49,027 bases of DNA. Origin: Terriglobia bacterium (lineage in GTDB: Bacteria; Acidobacteriota; Terriglobia; Bryobacterales; Bryobacteraceae). How positions within the stretch are numbered: the stretch's first letter is position 1; each line of letters starts with the position of its first letter. This document shows, piece by piece, positions 1 through 8,211 of the stretch. A model generated the notes under the pieces. That model was not told the DNA's origin and ran no database searches. It was given only the letters and a program-made list of their open reading frames with translations. The translations under genes and the position numbers were made by a program. Location of the stretch: assembly GCA_025350105.1 (NCBI GenBank), contig JANXYJ010000146.1:1-49027 (forward strand). The letters run 5' to 3'.

Positions 1-524
1 GTTCTGGCCAGAACGCGTCGCATGGGGCGGTGACAGCATCGCCCCAAAAAGTGTACTGATCTTTCGGCGAGGATAAAACCTCTTGCATCGGAACCTACAT
101 GGATCGAGATGACGGAAGACCTTGAAACCGGTTTCATAACACCTGGTACAGACCCCTAATAAGGGCGGCGGGTTATCAGAGGGCCAAAGTAGCTCCGGCT
201 TTAGCCGGAGTTCATCGAAAGCAGGACAAACGAGCGGCGCGCCATGAAAGCGGCCATACGAGACCCCTGTTAAAGGCTGCGCAAGCAGCCAGCTAGATTT
301 GGCTCAAACATTGGTGGCCGGGTTATTGTCCAACCCGGATCCGCAAGGATCCGGGCCAAACAATGACTACACCTCCGGCGATAAGTCCGCGAAGCCCCGG
401 CCACCCGCAACGCATGGTCGTGAATAATTGTCGTGAATACATGTGTACGCACGGGACAAGTGTGTCCAGCCGTAGTGTCTCCAAAATTCTTTTAAAACAA
501 ATCCAGCCAAAATGTTTTAAACAA
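1..524. other. non-coding stretch with several strong hairpins
   Basis: I see no convincing gene here; open frames are short and lack family features. The stretch is unusually rich in hairpins. GGGGCGGT at 24-31 can pair with ATCGCCCC at 38-45. A REP-like dyad lies at 189-210. GGCTGC/GCAGCC at 275-290 closes a GCAA loop. CCCGGATCC/GGATCCGGG at 334-355 closes a second GCAA loop and is extended by ATTGT (325-329) pairing with ACAAT (360-364) across a symmetrical CCAA/CCAA internal loop. GCAA is a stable GNRA tetraloop. A structured RNA or the non-coding end of a mobile element would explain this, but no known RNA family was recognised. Confidence 0.4.
189..210. repeat. REP-like dyad (TAGCTCCGG...CCGGAG)
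   Basis: An imperfect palindrome with arms CTCCGGCT and AGCCGGAG. It shares its GTAGCTCCGG arm with the repeats at 34444-34506 and, inverted, at 34591-34604. This makes it a likely member of a dispersed REP-like family. Confidence 0.5.
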
Positions 525-1646
525 TCACCGCAACTGCTCATCCGTAAAACGCAAATCCCGATCCAGCACCATCTCGACGCTGGTCCCCACCGCCAGCACC
601 ACCTCCGGACCCCTCGACATCAGCACGCCCGCCAATCCCGCCGCCGCCCCGGCCAGTGCACCAACCCCAGCGTGCCCTGCCGCGGCGCCAATTCCCCCGC
701 CCGCCGCCGTCGCCGTACCCACCGTCTTCGCATCGCGCCCTTTACTGCCCTGCCCTTCAATGCGCCCTTCCTTTGGATCCGCGTCGCCGTGGCCCTCCAC
801 ACTTCCGGCGCGCGATAGCAAATCCACCGTGAATCCATTCGTCAATACCAGTTTTTCGAATCGCAGATTCAAGGCCGCCCGCCCCGCCACTCTTCCGGCG
901 CCTTTCGATTCGGTAACGGTCCCCGATACATAACTGCCGCGCGGAATCACCAGCCTTCCGCCGGCCGTCACCGGCACTGCTGTCTCCAAATACACGCGAT
1001 CGCCCACCTGCGTGTGCCGCGTATCCAAAGGATTCGATAAACGCAACAAAATCCGTTCGCCTTTACCAACAACATATTCATCTACTTTTGTTTTTGCGGG
1101 CGGCGCCGCCACAAGCGATTCTGCTGGCACTGGCATCGCCGGCTCCAGCGAAGCGTTTTGCGCTAAAGATTCCGCACGCCCCGTGTCTCTTTCATACACC
1201 AGCACCGATTCCGTCTCCGTCCCTCGCCGGTTAATCACGCGCGTGATGGTTAGCGTTTTGCCGTCGCGCGATTGCCGCCACCGCTCCGTCACCGTATAGT
1301 TCTGCGTCCCGCTTACCAGCGTGGTCGCCAGCAGCGCCGCGCCTTCCCACTTGGTGGACGTGACAATGGTGATATCCCCCGCCTTGCGGCGGTCCGAGGT
1401 TCCATTCAGCGGATACCGCACCGGAGCTCTATCCACGGCCACCGCCAGCGTCAACTCCGCGTTGCTTTGTTCCACCGTTATGGTCGCGTCTGGCGTCGGC
1501 GAACCGTGCACTTCGCTTCGCGCCGGGTTCAATTTCCATGTCCCGGTAAAACCAGTCCCGGTCAAGCCCGCACCAGATTGCGCCCAACTGGAAAAAGCCA
1601 TGAACAAAACCGCAACCAATCCCGTTAAATACCGCCGCATGCCCAT
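525..1646 (-). CDS. exported protein of unknown function
   Basis: Begins MGMRRYLTGLVAVLFMAFSSWAQS in outline: a basic start, a hydrophobic stretch and a likely signal peptidase site near residue 24, so export is inferred. Residues about 30-150 resemble acidobacterial exported proteins that start 'GTWKLNPARS'. Residues about 190-300 form a second part with GKGERILLRL and a 'GDRVYLET...V.IPRGSYVSGTV' pattern, as seen in other exported proteins with resistance to wash-out or TrbI-like folds. A glycine/alanine-rich segment follows (about residues 310-350) and could be membrane-associated. The frame is open further upstream to 1943 but would overlap the next gene by more than 200 bases. The ATG at 1646 directly precedes the signal peptide (a second ATG lies at 1640). 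No specific function is assigned. Confidence 0.7.
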   Translation of the reverse strand: MGMRRYLTGLVAVLFMAFSSWAQSGAGLTGTGFTGTWKLNPARSEVHGSPTPDATITVEQSNAELTLAVAVDRAPVRYPLNGTSDRRKAGDITIVTSTKWEGAALLATTLVSGTQNYTVTERWRQSRDGKTLTITRVINRRGTETESVLVYERDTGRAESLAQNASLEPAMPVPAESLVAAPPAKTKVDEYVVGKGERILLRLSNPLDTRHTQVGDRVYLETAVPVTAGGRLVIPRGSYVSGTVTESKGAGRVAGRAALNLRFEKLVLTNGFTVDLLSRAGSVEGHGDADPKEGRIEGQGSKGRDAKTVGTATAAGGGIGAAAGHAGVGALAGAAAGLAGVLMSRGPEVVLAVGTSVEMVLDRDLRFTDEQLR

Positions 1647-1729
1647 GAATATACGCGAATTTTTCGCGCAATGGGAAATGCTTGTGTTGGTGGTCGCCAC
1701 CGCCAACAACAGCCGTCTGCGAAAATGAT

Positions 1730-2812
1730 TCAGGAAAACTGCCCGAAGATTCCGCCGCGCCGCTTCAGAAACGCTTGTCCCTGTCCTTCCGGCCGTAACG
1801 CACCGCGTACCAGCCCCCCAAATTGTGTTGGTGAATGATCGCCCGCCTGCGCGTCTTTCACCAATCGCGGATAGTCCGACCAGCTCCACGCCGTCCAACC
1901 GCAAGCCCGCTCCTCTATATATTGCAGCAGCCACGCACCCCATTCAAAGTGTTCGTCGCCGCCGCCAAATTCACCAATAAACAAAGGCCGATTCTCACCC
2001 ACGTGGCCGAACCGGCTGGTCCAGGTCAACCGCAAACGATTCGGATACACATGCGTGGAATAAACAATATTGGGTGCGTCCACTTCAATCTCGCGCAAAT
2101 CAAACGCCCAATCCACACCGCCCACCCAAATCACCGATTGCGTATGTTCCGCGCGAATCACATCCACCAGTTTGCGCGCCCAAGGCAGCCACTCCGCCGG
2201 CGTCACTTCATAGGAATCGGAATCCACAAACCGGCCATCTTTGCCGATTAAACATAAAGGATGCTCATCGTCGCTCAAACGGCTGTGCGGTTCATTGAAC
2301 AGATCAAACAACACCGCTGGTTCGTCGCGATAGCGCCGGGCTAACATGGCCCACAAATCCACGCTCGCGCGGTTCGGCAGCGGCGCCACAAAATTGGGAT
2401 CGCCCCCCGGCAAATGTCCATGAAAATGATCCGCATCCAGCCACTGCAAATCCAGCAGCGTATACGCACCCGCCGCCGCCGCCCACTCAATCACTTGATC
2501 CAGCGAACTCAAGTAAGCTTCCGCCGACGCCGCGCCGCGCCCGTGCAATGCCCAATCCTGATTGAACGGCAACCGCAAAATGCGCGCCCCCCAGCCTGAA
2601 ACAATTTCTTGTATCTGCGTTTCAGTGATTCCGGCAGCTTCCAAGAAACCGGCAGCGTCACTTGAAGCACTGGCGGACGCATACTCCAGGCCCGATCGAT
2701 TTACCCCGCGCAGGTACACCGCCGCGCGATCCTCCGCGCGCACAATCTGTGAGCCTACTGTCCCCAGCCACGGCAAGCCGTGAGACAGGTTGTCTTTACC
2801 GTCGTTAGCCAT
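1730..2812 (-). CDS. glycoside hydrolase family 5 (cellulase-like)
   Basis: A 360-residue (beta/alpha)8-barrel glycosidase. The acid/base glutamate is in FDLFNEPHS (E174) and the nucleophile is in PLFIGEFGG (E281), the two signature sites of GH5 retaining enzymes. The N-terminus carries 'YLRGVNRSGLEY', the usual opening strand of the family. The residues between (HVYPNRL near 254-260, the conserved His/Tyr strand) also fit. Substrate cannot be read from sequence; GH5 members cut beta-1,4-glucans, mannans and related sugars. No signal peptide is visible, which is unusual because most GH5 enzymes are secreted. The protein may act on imported oligosaccharides, or the start may be wrong. It shares its strand with the exported protein downstream. 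Confidence 0.88.
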   Translation of the reverse strand: MANDGKDNLSHGLPWLGTVGSQIVRAEDRAAVYLRGVNRSGLEYASASASSDAAGFLEAAGITETQIQEIVSGWGARILRLPFNQDWALHGRGAASAEAYLSSLDQVIEWAAAAGAYTLLDLQWLDADHFHGHLPGGDPNFVAPLPNRASVDLWAMLARRYRDEPAVLFDLFNEPHSRLSDDEHPLCLIGKDGRFVDSDSYEVTPAEWLPWARKLVDVIRAEHTQSVIWVGGVDWAFDLREIEVDAPNIVYSTHVYPNRLRLTWTSRFGHVGENRPLFIGEFGGGDEHFEWGAWLLQYIEERACGWTAWSWSDYPRLVKDAQAGDHSPTQFGGLVRGALRPEGQGQAFLKRRGGIFGQFS

Positions 2813-2883
2813 GTGTTAGACTTTCCTATCATCATATAAGTCGCGGTTGTGTTACCAACCGCGCCCCAAGGAGCATCGTGAAT

Positions 2884-3084
2884 ATGTCAGTTGCTAAAGT
2901 CACCGAAATCATCTCGTCTTCCGACAAAAGCTTCGACGACGCCCTGAAAACGGGCATCGCGCGAGCCTGCAAAACTCTCCACAACGTCACCGGCGCCTGG
3001 ATCCAGGACCAGAAGGTGGTGATCAGCAAAAACAAAATCACCGAATACCGCGTGAGCCTGAAGGTCACCTTCGTGCTTAAATAG
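2884..3084 (+). CDS. dodecin family flavin-binding protein
   Basis: A 66-residue protein matching dodecins throughout: 'VAKVTEIISSS..SFDDALKTGIARACKTL' followed by 'NVTGAWIQDQKVVI', then the final beta strand 'YRVSLKVTF'. Dodecins form hollow dodecamers that bind and store flavins, protecting free FMN/riboflavin or quenching it. The conserved Trp (W in GAWIQ) that stacks on the isoalloxazine ring is present, as is the glutamine that follows. An AAGGAG box at 2868-2873 precedes either a GTG at 2878 or this ATG. I prefer the ATG because it gives the usual length. Divergent from the GH5 gene. Confidence 0.88.
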   Translation: MSVAKVTEIISSSDKSFDDALKTGIARACKTLHNVTGAWIQDQKVVISKNKITEYRVSLKVTFVLK

Positions 3085-3103
3085 AGGCCGCTGAAATAAA
3101 CCT

Positions 3104-3466
3104 ATGCTCAATTGGCTTGTCAAATGGCTGGTCAGCGCCATCAGCCTGCTCATCGTTGCCTACTTCGTCCCCGGCTTTCACGTGAACGGCTTCACCGCCG
3201 CGCTGATTGCCGCCGTTGTTGTCGGGCTGATCAACGGGACCCTGGGCGCGGTGCTGAAATTTTTCACCTGGCCCCTGCGCCTGCTCACTCTTGGCTTGTT
3301 AACGTGGGTGATTAACGCGGGCATGCTGAAGTTCGCAACATCCTTCGTCGATGGTTTTCGGATTGACGGTTGGGGACCCGCGCTGATCGGCTCCCTGCTG
3401 CTGGCCATCGTGAGCACCGCGTTGCGTTGGATCGTGCCGGATTTCAATAAGCCGTCAGGCGACTAA
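3104..3466 (+). CDS. phage-holin-4-like small membrane protein
   Basis: A 120-residue hydrophobic protein with about four membrane spans. It resembles the widespread 'phage holin family 4, superfamily II' proteins. The recognisable pieces are the opening 'WLVKWLVSAISLLIVAYFVPG', the central 'GLINGTLGAVLKFFTWPLRL' and a final span ending RWIVPD. Despite the family name, chromosomal copies are not part of a lysis cassette and their role is unknown. It follows dodecin by 19 bases and may share its transcript. Its last 12 bases overlap the convergent tsaE gene. Confidence 0.8.
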   Translation: MLNWLVKWLVSAISLLIVAYFVPGFHVNGFTAALIAAVVVGLINGTLGAVLKFFTWPLRLLTLGLLTWVINAGMLKFATSFVDGFRIDGWGPALIGSLLLAIVSTALRWIVPDFNKPSGD

Positions 3467-3913
3467 TCGCCGCACTTCAATCCGCCTTGCGTCATCACCT
3501 AAAGGTTGCAGACGGATTTCCACGCGCTCGGCCGGCATCAATTCGGGAAAGCGTTCGCCCCACTCAATCAGCACCACCGCTTCGCGCTCGAAAATTTCAT
3601 CCAACCCGAGCGTTGCGATTTGCTCAGCGCGATCCAAGCGGTAAAGATCGATATGATAAGCCCGGCGTGCGGCGTTTTCATGCGCCCCATACTCATGAAT
3701 GAGCGTAAAGGTCGGGCTGGTGACTTCTGCCTGCTCCGCCAACCCCATTCCATTCAGAATGCCTTTGGCAAGCGTGGTTTTCCCGGCGCCCAAATTGCCG
3801 ATCAACAACACCACGCAGCGCCGCGGCAAGCTGCGGCCTAACGTAACGCCCAGCGCAATGGTTTCGTCTTCGCAGAGCGTCGTGTAAGTCGTTGCCGGCG
3901 GCGGAAGTTCCAC
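3455..3913 (-). CDS. tsaE: tRNA t6A biosynthesis ATPase TsaE
   Basis: TsaE is the ATPase that works with TsaB, TsaC and TsaD to make N6-threonylcarbamoyladenosine at position 37 of ANN-decoding tRNAs. The Walker A motif GNLGAGKTT lies at residues 39-47. The family signatures 'SPTFTLIHEY' and 'YHIDLYRLD' follow, then 'LIEWGERFPELMP'. The frame is open further upstream with an ATG at 3961, but that start would overlap the preceding methyltransferase gene. The GTG at 3913 sits just past the methyltransferase stop (TGA at 3917-3915), giving about 152 residues, the normal size. Coupled translation with the upstream gene is likely. Confidence 0.9.
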   Translation of the reverse strand: MELPPPATTYTTLCEDETIALGVTLGRSLPRRCVVLLIGNLGAGKTTLAKGILNGMGLAEQAEVTSPTFTLIHEYGAHENAARRAYHIDLYRLDRAEQIATLGLDEIFEREAVVLIEWGERFPELMPAERVEIRLQPLGDDARRIEVRRLVA

Positions 3914-3914
3914 A

Positions 3915-4763
3915 TCAGCTCTCGCGAATGAATACGAACTCGTTGCAGCCAATCCCCACATTGCCGCAGCGCAGCTTGGTCAACTTGAAACCGCGCGCGC
4001 GATAAAAATCGAAAATCTGATCGGGGGTGGCCACTTCATACGGCAACCCGCCCACCCAATCGACGATGTCGCGCCACTTCGACATTCCGCGTTGGCCACG
4101 CGAATAATCGGTCCAGGTGCGCAGGTAATCACCAGGGCGAAGGTTAAACAGCGCACGCGCCAGGATTTTGCATTCCTGCGGCACGCTCACCACCGCCGCA
4201 AACAGCGGACGTAGAAATTCGGGCAGCGCATTGTAGGTCTGTTTCACCCACAACCAGCGCGCGGTTTTGGAACCAACGTCGTTATAAATCGCCACAAACA
4301 AGCGCCCACCGGGACCCACCGCCAGCTCCGCGTTGCCCAAACCAAGCCACATGTTCCCGGTGTGATGCAGCACGCCCCACGAATAAACCACGTCGAAACG
4401 CCCCAGCCCGCGAATGTATTCGGTGTCCAGCGCCGAACCTTTTTCGACGATCCAATCCGACCCGCTGCGCACATCGCCGGGAAAATAGCGCCGCCGCAAT
4501 TCTTCGGTGCAGCCCACCGAATCGGGATCGAAATCCAGCGAATGAACCTTCGCACCCAACCTCCGCGCTGCCAGGCTAAACAGCCCGCTGCCGGATCCAA
4601 TGTCGAGAAACGTCTTCCCGTTCAGATCGTCCACTTCCAGCATGCGGCGCAGCGATTGCTCGGCTTCGGCGATGCGTTCGTCGTTCAAGAGGGCCAGAAA
4701 CTGACGCCAGTTGGCCCCAAACTTGAACCGGTCGCCCTGGGCGACTTCCTCGGCATGAGTCAT
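3915..4763 (-). CDS. class I SAM-dependent methyltransferase
   Basis: A 282-residue protein with the Rossmann-type SAM-binding motif 'FLDIGSGSGLFSLAA' at about residues 52-66. A 'VHSLDFDPDSV' acidic strand follows, then the post-motif 'FDVVYSWGVLHHTGNMW', typical of Methyltransf_11/23 enzymes. The C-terminal region (about 190-280, with 'GQRGMSKWRDIVDWVGGLPYE' in outline) is shared with methyltransferases found near lipid, sugar or tRNA modification genes. The acceptor is unknown. It is immediately upstream of tsaE, with the tsaE start almost touching its stop, so the two are probably co-expressed. The context does not prove a functional link. Confidence 0.85.
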   Translation of the reverse strand: MTHAEEVAQGDRFKFGANWRQFLALLNDERIAEAEQSLRRMLEVDDLNGKTFLDIGSGSGLFSLAARRLGAKVHSLDFDPDSVGCTEELRRRYFPGDVRSGSDWIVEKGSALDTEYIRGLGRFDVVYSWGVLHHTGNMWLGLGNAELAVGPGGRLFVAIYNDVGSKTARWLWVKQTYNALPEFLRPLFAAVVSVPQECKILARALFNLRPGDYLRTWTDYSRGQRGMSKWRDIVDWVGGLPYEVATPDQIFDFYRARGFKLTKLRCGNVGIGCNEFVFIRES

Positions 4764-4871
4764 AACTTTTTATGATCGCATCTTTCTTCAGCAAGCCCGC
4801 CTCGGACTCTTTCTCACGCAAGATGAGCCTGAAGGAGGGAGAGATCGAGATGCTGGGGATTGGTCATCCGC

Positions 4872-5071
4872 ATGGACGATTCCGAAGCAGTGAGTGTGGA
4901 GCAGGTCCGGGCGTTTTTGGCGGGCAGCCGCGAGGTTCGGTTTGCGAGGTTCGGTTTGCCGGGGTGCAACGCGCCGAGGTTTACGCATGGGTGGAGCGGA
5001 CGTTGGTGCGGCACCAGTATGTCGGCTTGGGCCGTGCGGACAAAGGAGTGGTGCGGCAATATCTGGCACGC
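4872..5071 (+). pseudogene. transposase/integrase N-terminal remnant, frameshifted and truncated
   Basis: The first frame reads 'VEQVRAFLAGSREVRFA'. A second frame continues 'RAEVYAWVERTLVRHQY' and 'LGRADKGVVRQYL'. Together these look like the N-terminus of the DDE-type transposases common in Acidobacteria that begin '(L/V)EQIRAFLEGS...REEVYAWVE.TL..H.Y..LGK.DKGL(L/V)R.YL'; this family match is from memory. The frame change falls exactly on a 14-bp tandem duplication (4931-4944 = 4945-4958). Deleting one copy restores a single frame. After QYL the similarity stops, so the catalytic domain is missing. The original start is taken as the ATG at 4872. Exact insertion-sequence family not determined; no terminal repeats were seen. 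Confidence 0.65.
4931..4958. repeat. 14-bp tandem duplication inside the transposase remnant
   Basis: CGAGGTTCGGTTTG occurs twice head to tail with no mismatch. Fourteen is not a multiple of three, so the duplication by itself shifts the reading frame of the remnant. Confidence 0.95.
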
Positions 5072-5245
5072 TCCGCGATTCCCCCATTCGCACCGCGCCG
5101 ACGGTGTTCCTCTTTCCTTCTTAAATTAAACCCGAAAGGACCCCTGCCCCTACCTGCCTTCACTGCCCTCGTTCAGGCTCATCCTTCGATGAGAATATGC
5201 TGTACCGGCAAAGCCAGTCCGCGCCGGGCGGGTTAACATACAGGT

Positions 5246-6010
5246 GTGAGCGTCCTCCGCAGCGCAAGCTTGCTGGTTACAGTTGCTATTGCCGCCTCCG
5301 CGCAAATCAATATTCAGCTCTCGCACCAAACCCAACAGGCTTTTGACGACTACGTGAAATCCGCTGAGGGGCAATTCGACGGCCACGCGCATCTGACTGT
5401 TTCGCCCAAAGAAAAGCTGCTCATTCAGCCCAGCGGCGAGCAAACCAGGAACGACGGCAAGCCCATCGAAGTCCCCGATGGCTTTATTCATGACTGGAGC
5501 GCGGCTATCTTCGTTCCCGGTGCCAGCGTAGAAAAAGCGCTGGCAGTTCTGCAGGACTACAACAATTACAAGAAGACCTATTCGCCACAGGTGACCGAGT
5601 CGAAGCTATTGGAACACAAGGCCAACAAATTTCATGTGTATCTGAAACTGAACAAGAGCAAAGGCCTGGTGACCGTCGTGCTGGATACCGAATACGATGT
5701 CGAGTACAAACCGCTGGGCGAAAATCGTTGGACCAAGCTTTCGCGCTCCACCCGTATCAATGAAATTCAGTTCGGCAAAATGCAACCGGTGGATACCGGC
5801 GTGGGTTTTCTGTGGCGCATGAACGCTTACTGGCTGATAGAACCGCGCCCCGGGGGAGTGTACCTCGAATGCCGTTCGATCTCTCTTTCCCGCGATATTC
5901 CGCCGGGCTTGGGTTGGATGGTGAAGCCGGTGGTCACCAGCCTGCCGCGCGAATCTTTGCGCGATACCATGCTGTCCACGGAAGCCGCCATTACGCGCCG
6001 GCTAAAGTAA
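5246..6010 (+). CDS. exported SRPBCC/START-like protein
   Basis: A 254-residue protein with a short signal peptide (GTG start, then 'LRSASLLVTVAIAASAQ'). The rest reads like a START/polyketide-cyclase fold. It includes 'SVEKALAVLQDYNNYKKTYSPQV', typical of SRPBCC proteins where a helix and strand frame a ligand cavity. It then runs through 'TEYDVEYKPLG..RW' and a late 'GGVYLECRSISLSRDIP', and ends in the long C-terminal helix with 'LRESLRDTM'-like pattern (LPRESLRDTML). The ligand is unknown; similar acidobacterial proteins are annotated only as hypothetical or SRPBCC family. It lies upstream of isocitrate dehydrogenase on the same strand, with 44 bases between. Confidence 0.72.
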   Translation: MSVLRSASLLVTVAIAASAQINIQLSHQTQQAFDDYVKSAEGQFDGHAHLTVSPKEKLLIQPSGEQTRNDGKPIEVPDGFIHDWSAAIFVPGASVEKALAVLQDYNNYKKTYSPQVTESKLLEHKANKFHVYLKLNKSKGLVTVVLDTEYDVEYKPLGENRWTKLSRSTRINEIQFGKMQPVDTGVGFLWRMNAYWLIEPRPGGVYLECRSISLSRDIPPGLGWMVKPVVTSLPRESLRDTMLSTEAAITRRLK

Positions 6011-6054
6011 TTGCCGGCGCCGCCCGTACAATAGAGTAAGTCCCTATAAAAGAC

Positions 6055-7059
6055 ATGCCCCATTCCGTTACGTTAATTCCAGGCGATGGCATTGGACCGG
6101 AAGTGTCCGCCGCCGCCCGCCGTGCCGTGGACGCCACTGGTGTCCGCATTGATTGGGAAGTCGCCGAACTCAACTCCGATCTGATTATCAAAACCGGTGT
6201 GTCGCTGCCGCCCAGTGTTTTGGAGAGTCTGAATCGCACGCTCATCGGCTTGAAAGGCCCTGTCACCACGCCGATTGGCGGCGGATTTTCCAGTGTCAAC
6301 GTTGCTCTTCGCAAGAAGCTGGACCTTTACGCCAACGTGCGGCCCGTGCATTCACTCCCCGGTATCGCCACCCGTTTTCAGGATGTGCTGATCGACATGG
6401 TGATCTTCCGCGAAAATACGGAAGACCTGTATTCGGGAATCGAGCACGAAGTGGTGCCCGACGTGGTCACCGGCATCAAAGTGATTACCCGCGTTGCGTC
6501 CACCAAGATTGCTGAGTACGCCTTTCGCTATGCGCATCTGAACGGGCGCAAAAAAGTGACGGCCATCCACAAAGCCAACATCATGAAGCTGGCCGACGGC
6601 TTGTTTCTGCGCTGCTGCCGGGAGGTTTCCGAACGCTATCCGCACATTGAATACAAAGAATTGATTGTGGACAATGCGTCCATGCAGTTGGTGATGCGCC
6701 CGGAAACCTTCGACATTCTGCTGCTGCCGAATTTGTACGGCGACATCGTTTCGGATTTGGCGGCAGGCTTAGTGGGCGGACTGGGCATCGTACCGGGAGC
6801 CAACATGGGAGATCGCCACGCGGTGTTTGAAGCGGTGCACGGATCGGCTCCCGATATTGCGGGCAAGGGAATCGCCAACCCCACGGCCATGATGCTTTCC
6901 GCGGTGATGATGCTAACGCATATGAAAGAAACCGACGCCGCCAAGCGCCTGCATGCGGCGATTGAGAAGGTGTATGCGGAGAAGAAGCACACGACGGGTG
7001 ACGTGGGCGGTACGGCGACCACAGAAGAATTCACCAACGCCGTCATCGCGGCGTTGTAG
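6055..7059 (+). CDS. NAD-type isocitrate dehydrogenase (isocitrate/isopropylmalate family)
   Basis: A 334-residue beta-decarboxylating dehydrogenase. The start 'VTLIPGDGIGPEV' and the segment 'DLYANVRPVHSLPG' bind the substrate. 'VIFRENTEDLYSGIEHE' contains the Ser/Asn site that favours isocitrate over isopropylmalate. Metal and catalytic residues are in 'DNASMQLV' and 'NLYGDIVSDLAAGLVGGLG', and 'EAVHGSAPDIAGKGIANP' forms part of the cofactor loop. The short length and the ENTEDLYSGIE motif point to the NAD-using isocitrate dehydrogenase of the citric acid cycle; a homoisocitrate or isopropylmalate role is less likely. A symmetrical hairpin follows the stop and faces the convergent gap gene. 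Confidence 0.87.
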   Translation: MPHSVTLIPGDGIGPEVSAAARRAVDATGVRIDWEVAELNSDLIIKTGVSLPPSVLESLNRTLIGLKGPVTTPIGGGFSSVNVALRKKLDLYANVRPVHSLPGIATRFQDVLIDMVIFRENTEDLYSGIEHEVVPDVVTGIKVITRVASTKIAEYAFRYAHLNGRKKVTAIHKANIMKLADGLFLRCCREVSERYPHIEYKELIVDNASMQLVMRPETFDILLLPNLYGDIVSDLAAGLVGGLGIVPGANMGDRHAVFEAVHGSAPDIAGKGIANPTAMMLSAVMMLTHMKETDAAKRLHAAIEKVYAEKKHTTGDVGGTATTEEFTNAVIAAL

Positions 7060-7067
7060 ATTGAACA

Positions 7068-7087
7068 GGGGCTGCCTCGGCAGCCCC
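7068..7087. terminator. hairpin terminator between convergent genes
   Basis: GGGGCTGCC pairs with GGCAGCCCC around a two-base loop, eight bases after the isocitrate dehydrogenase stop and 14 bases before the end of gap. It is followed by GTTT on the + strand and is nearly symmetrical, so it may serve both genes. Confidence 0.7.
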
Positions 7088-7100
7088 GTTTAACGCTACT

Positions 7101-8168
<1,068 letters not shown>

Positions 8169-8211
8169 CTAGCTTCCTACCTGGGATCATCGGAGCCAAC
8201 GCGGCTTTTCG

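Larger units (their letters stand above)
4764..5245. other. intergenic stretch holding a decayed mobile element
   Basis: Between the divergent methyltransferase gene and the next exported-protein gene. The only recognisable content is the transposase N-terminal remnant annotated separately at 4872-5071. From about 5072 to 5245 I see no coding or structural signal beyond the presumed promoter of the next gene. Confidence 0.6.

Noticed and set aside
24-50. A terminator at the left edge
   Set aside because: The hairpin is followed by A residues, not T, on the + strand, so intrinsic termination is not supported in that direction.
323-541. A 72-codon minus-strand frame near the left end
   Set aside because: It runs through strong hairpins and has no family features or ribosome binding site.
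4772-5236. A 154-codon open frame in the methyltransferase/SRPBCC gap
   Set aside because: Only its middle part resembles a transposase and it needs a frame change; treated as a pseudogene.
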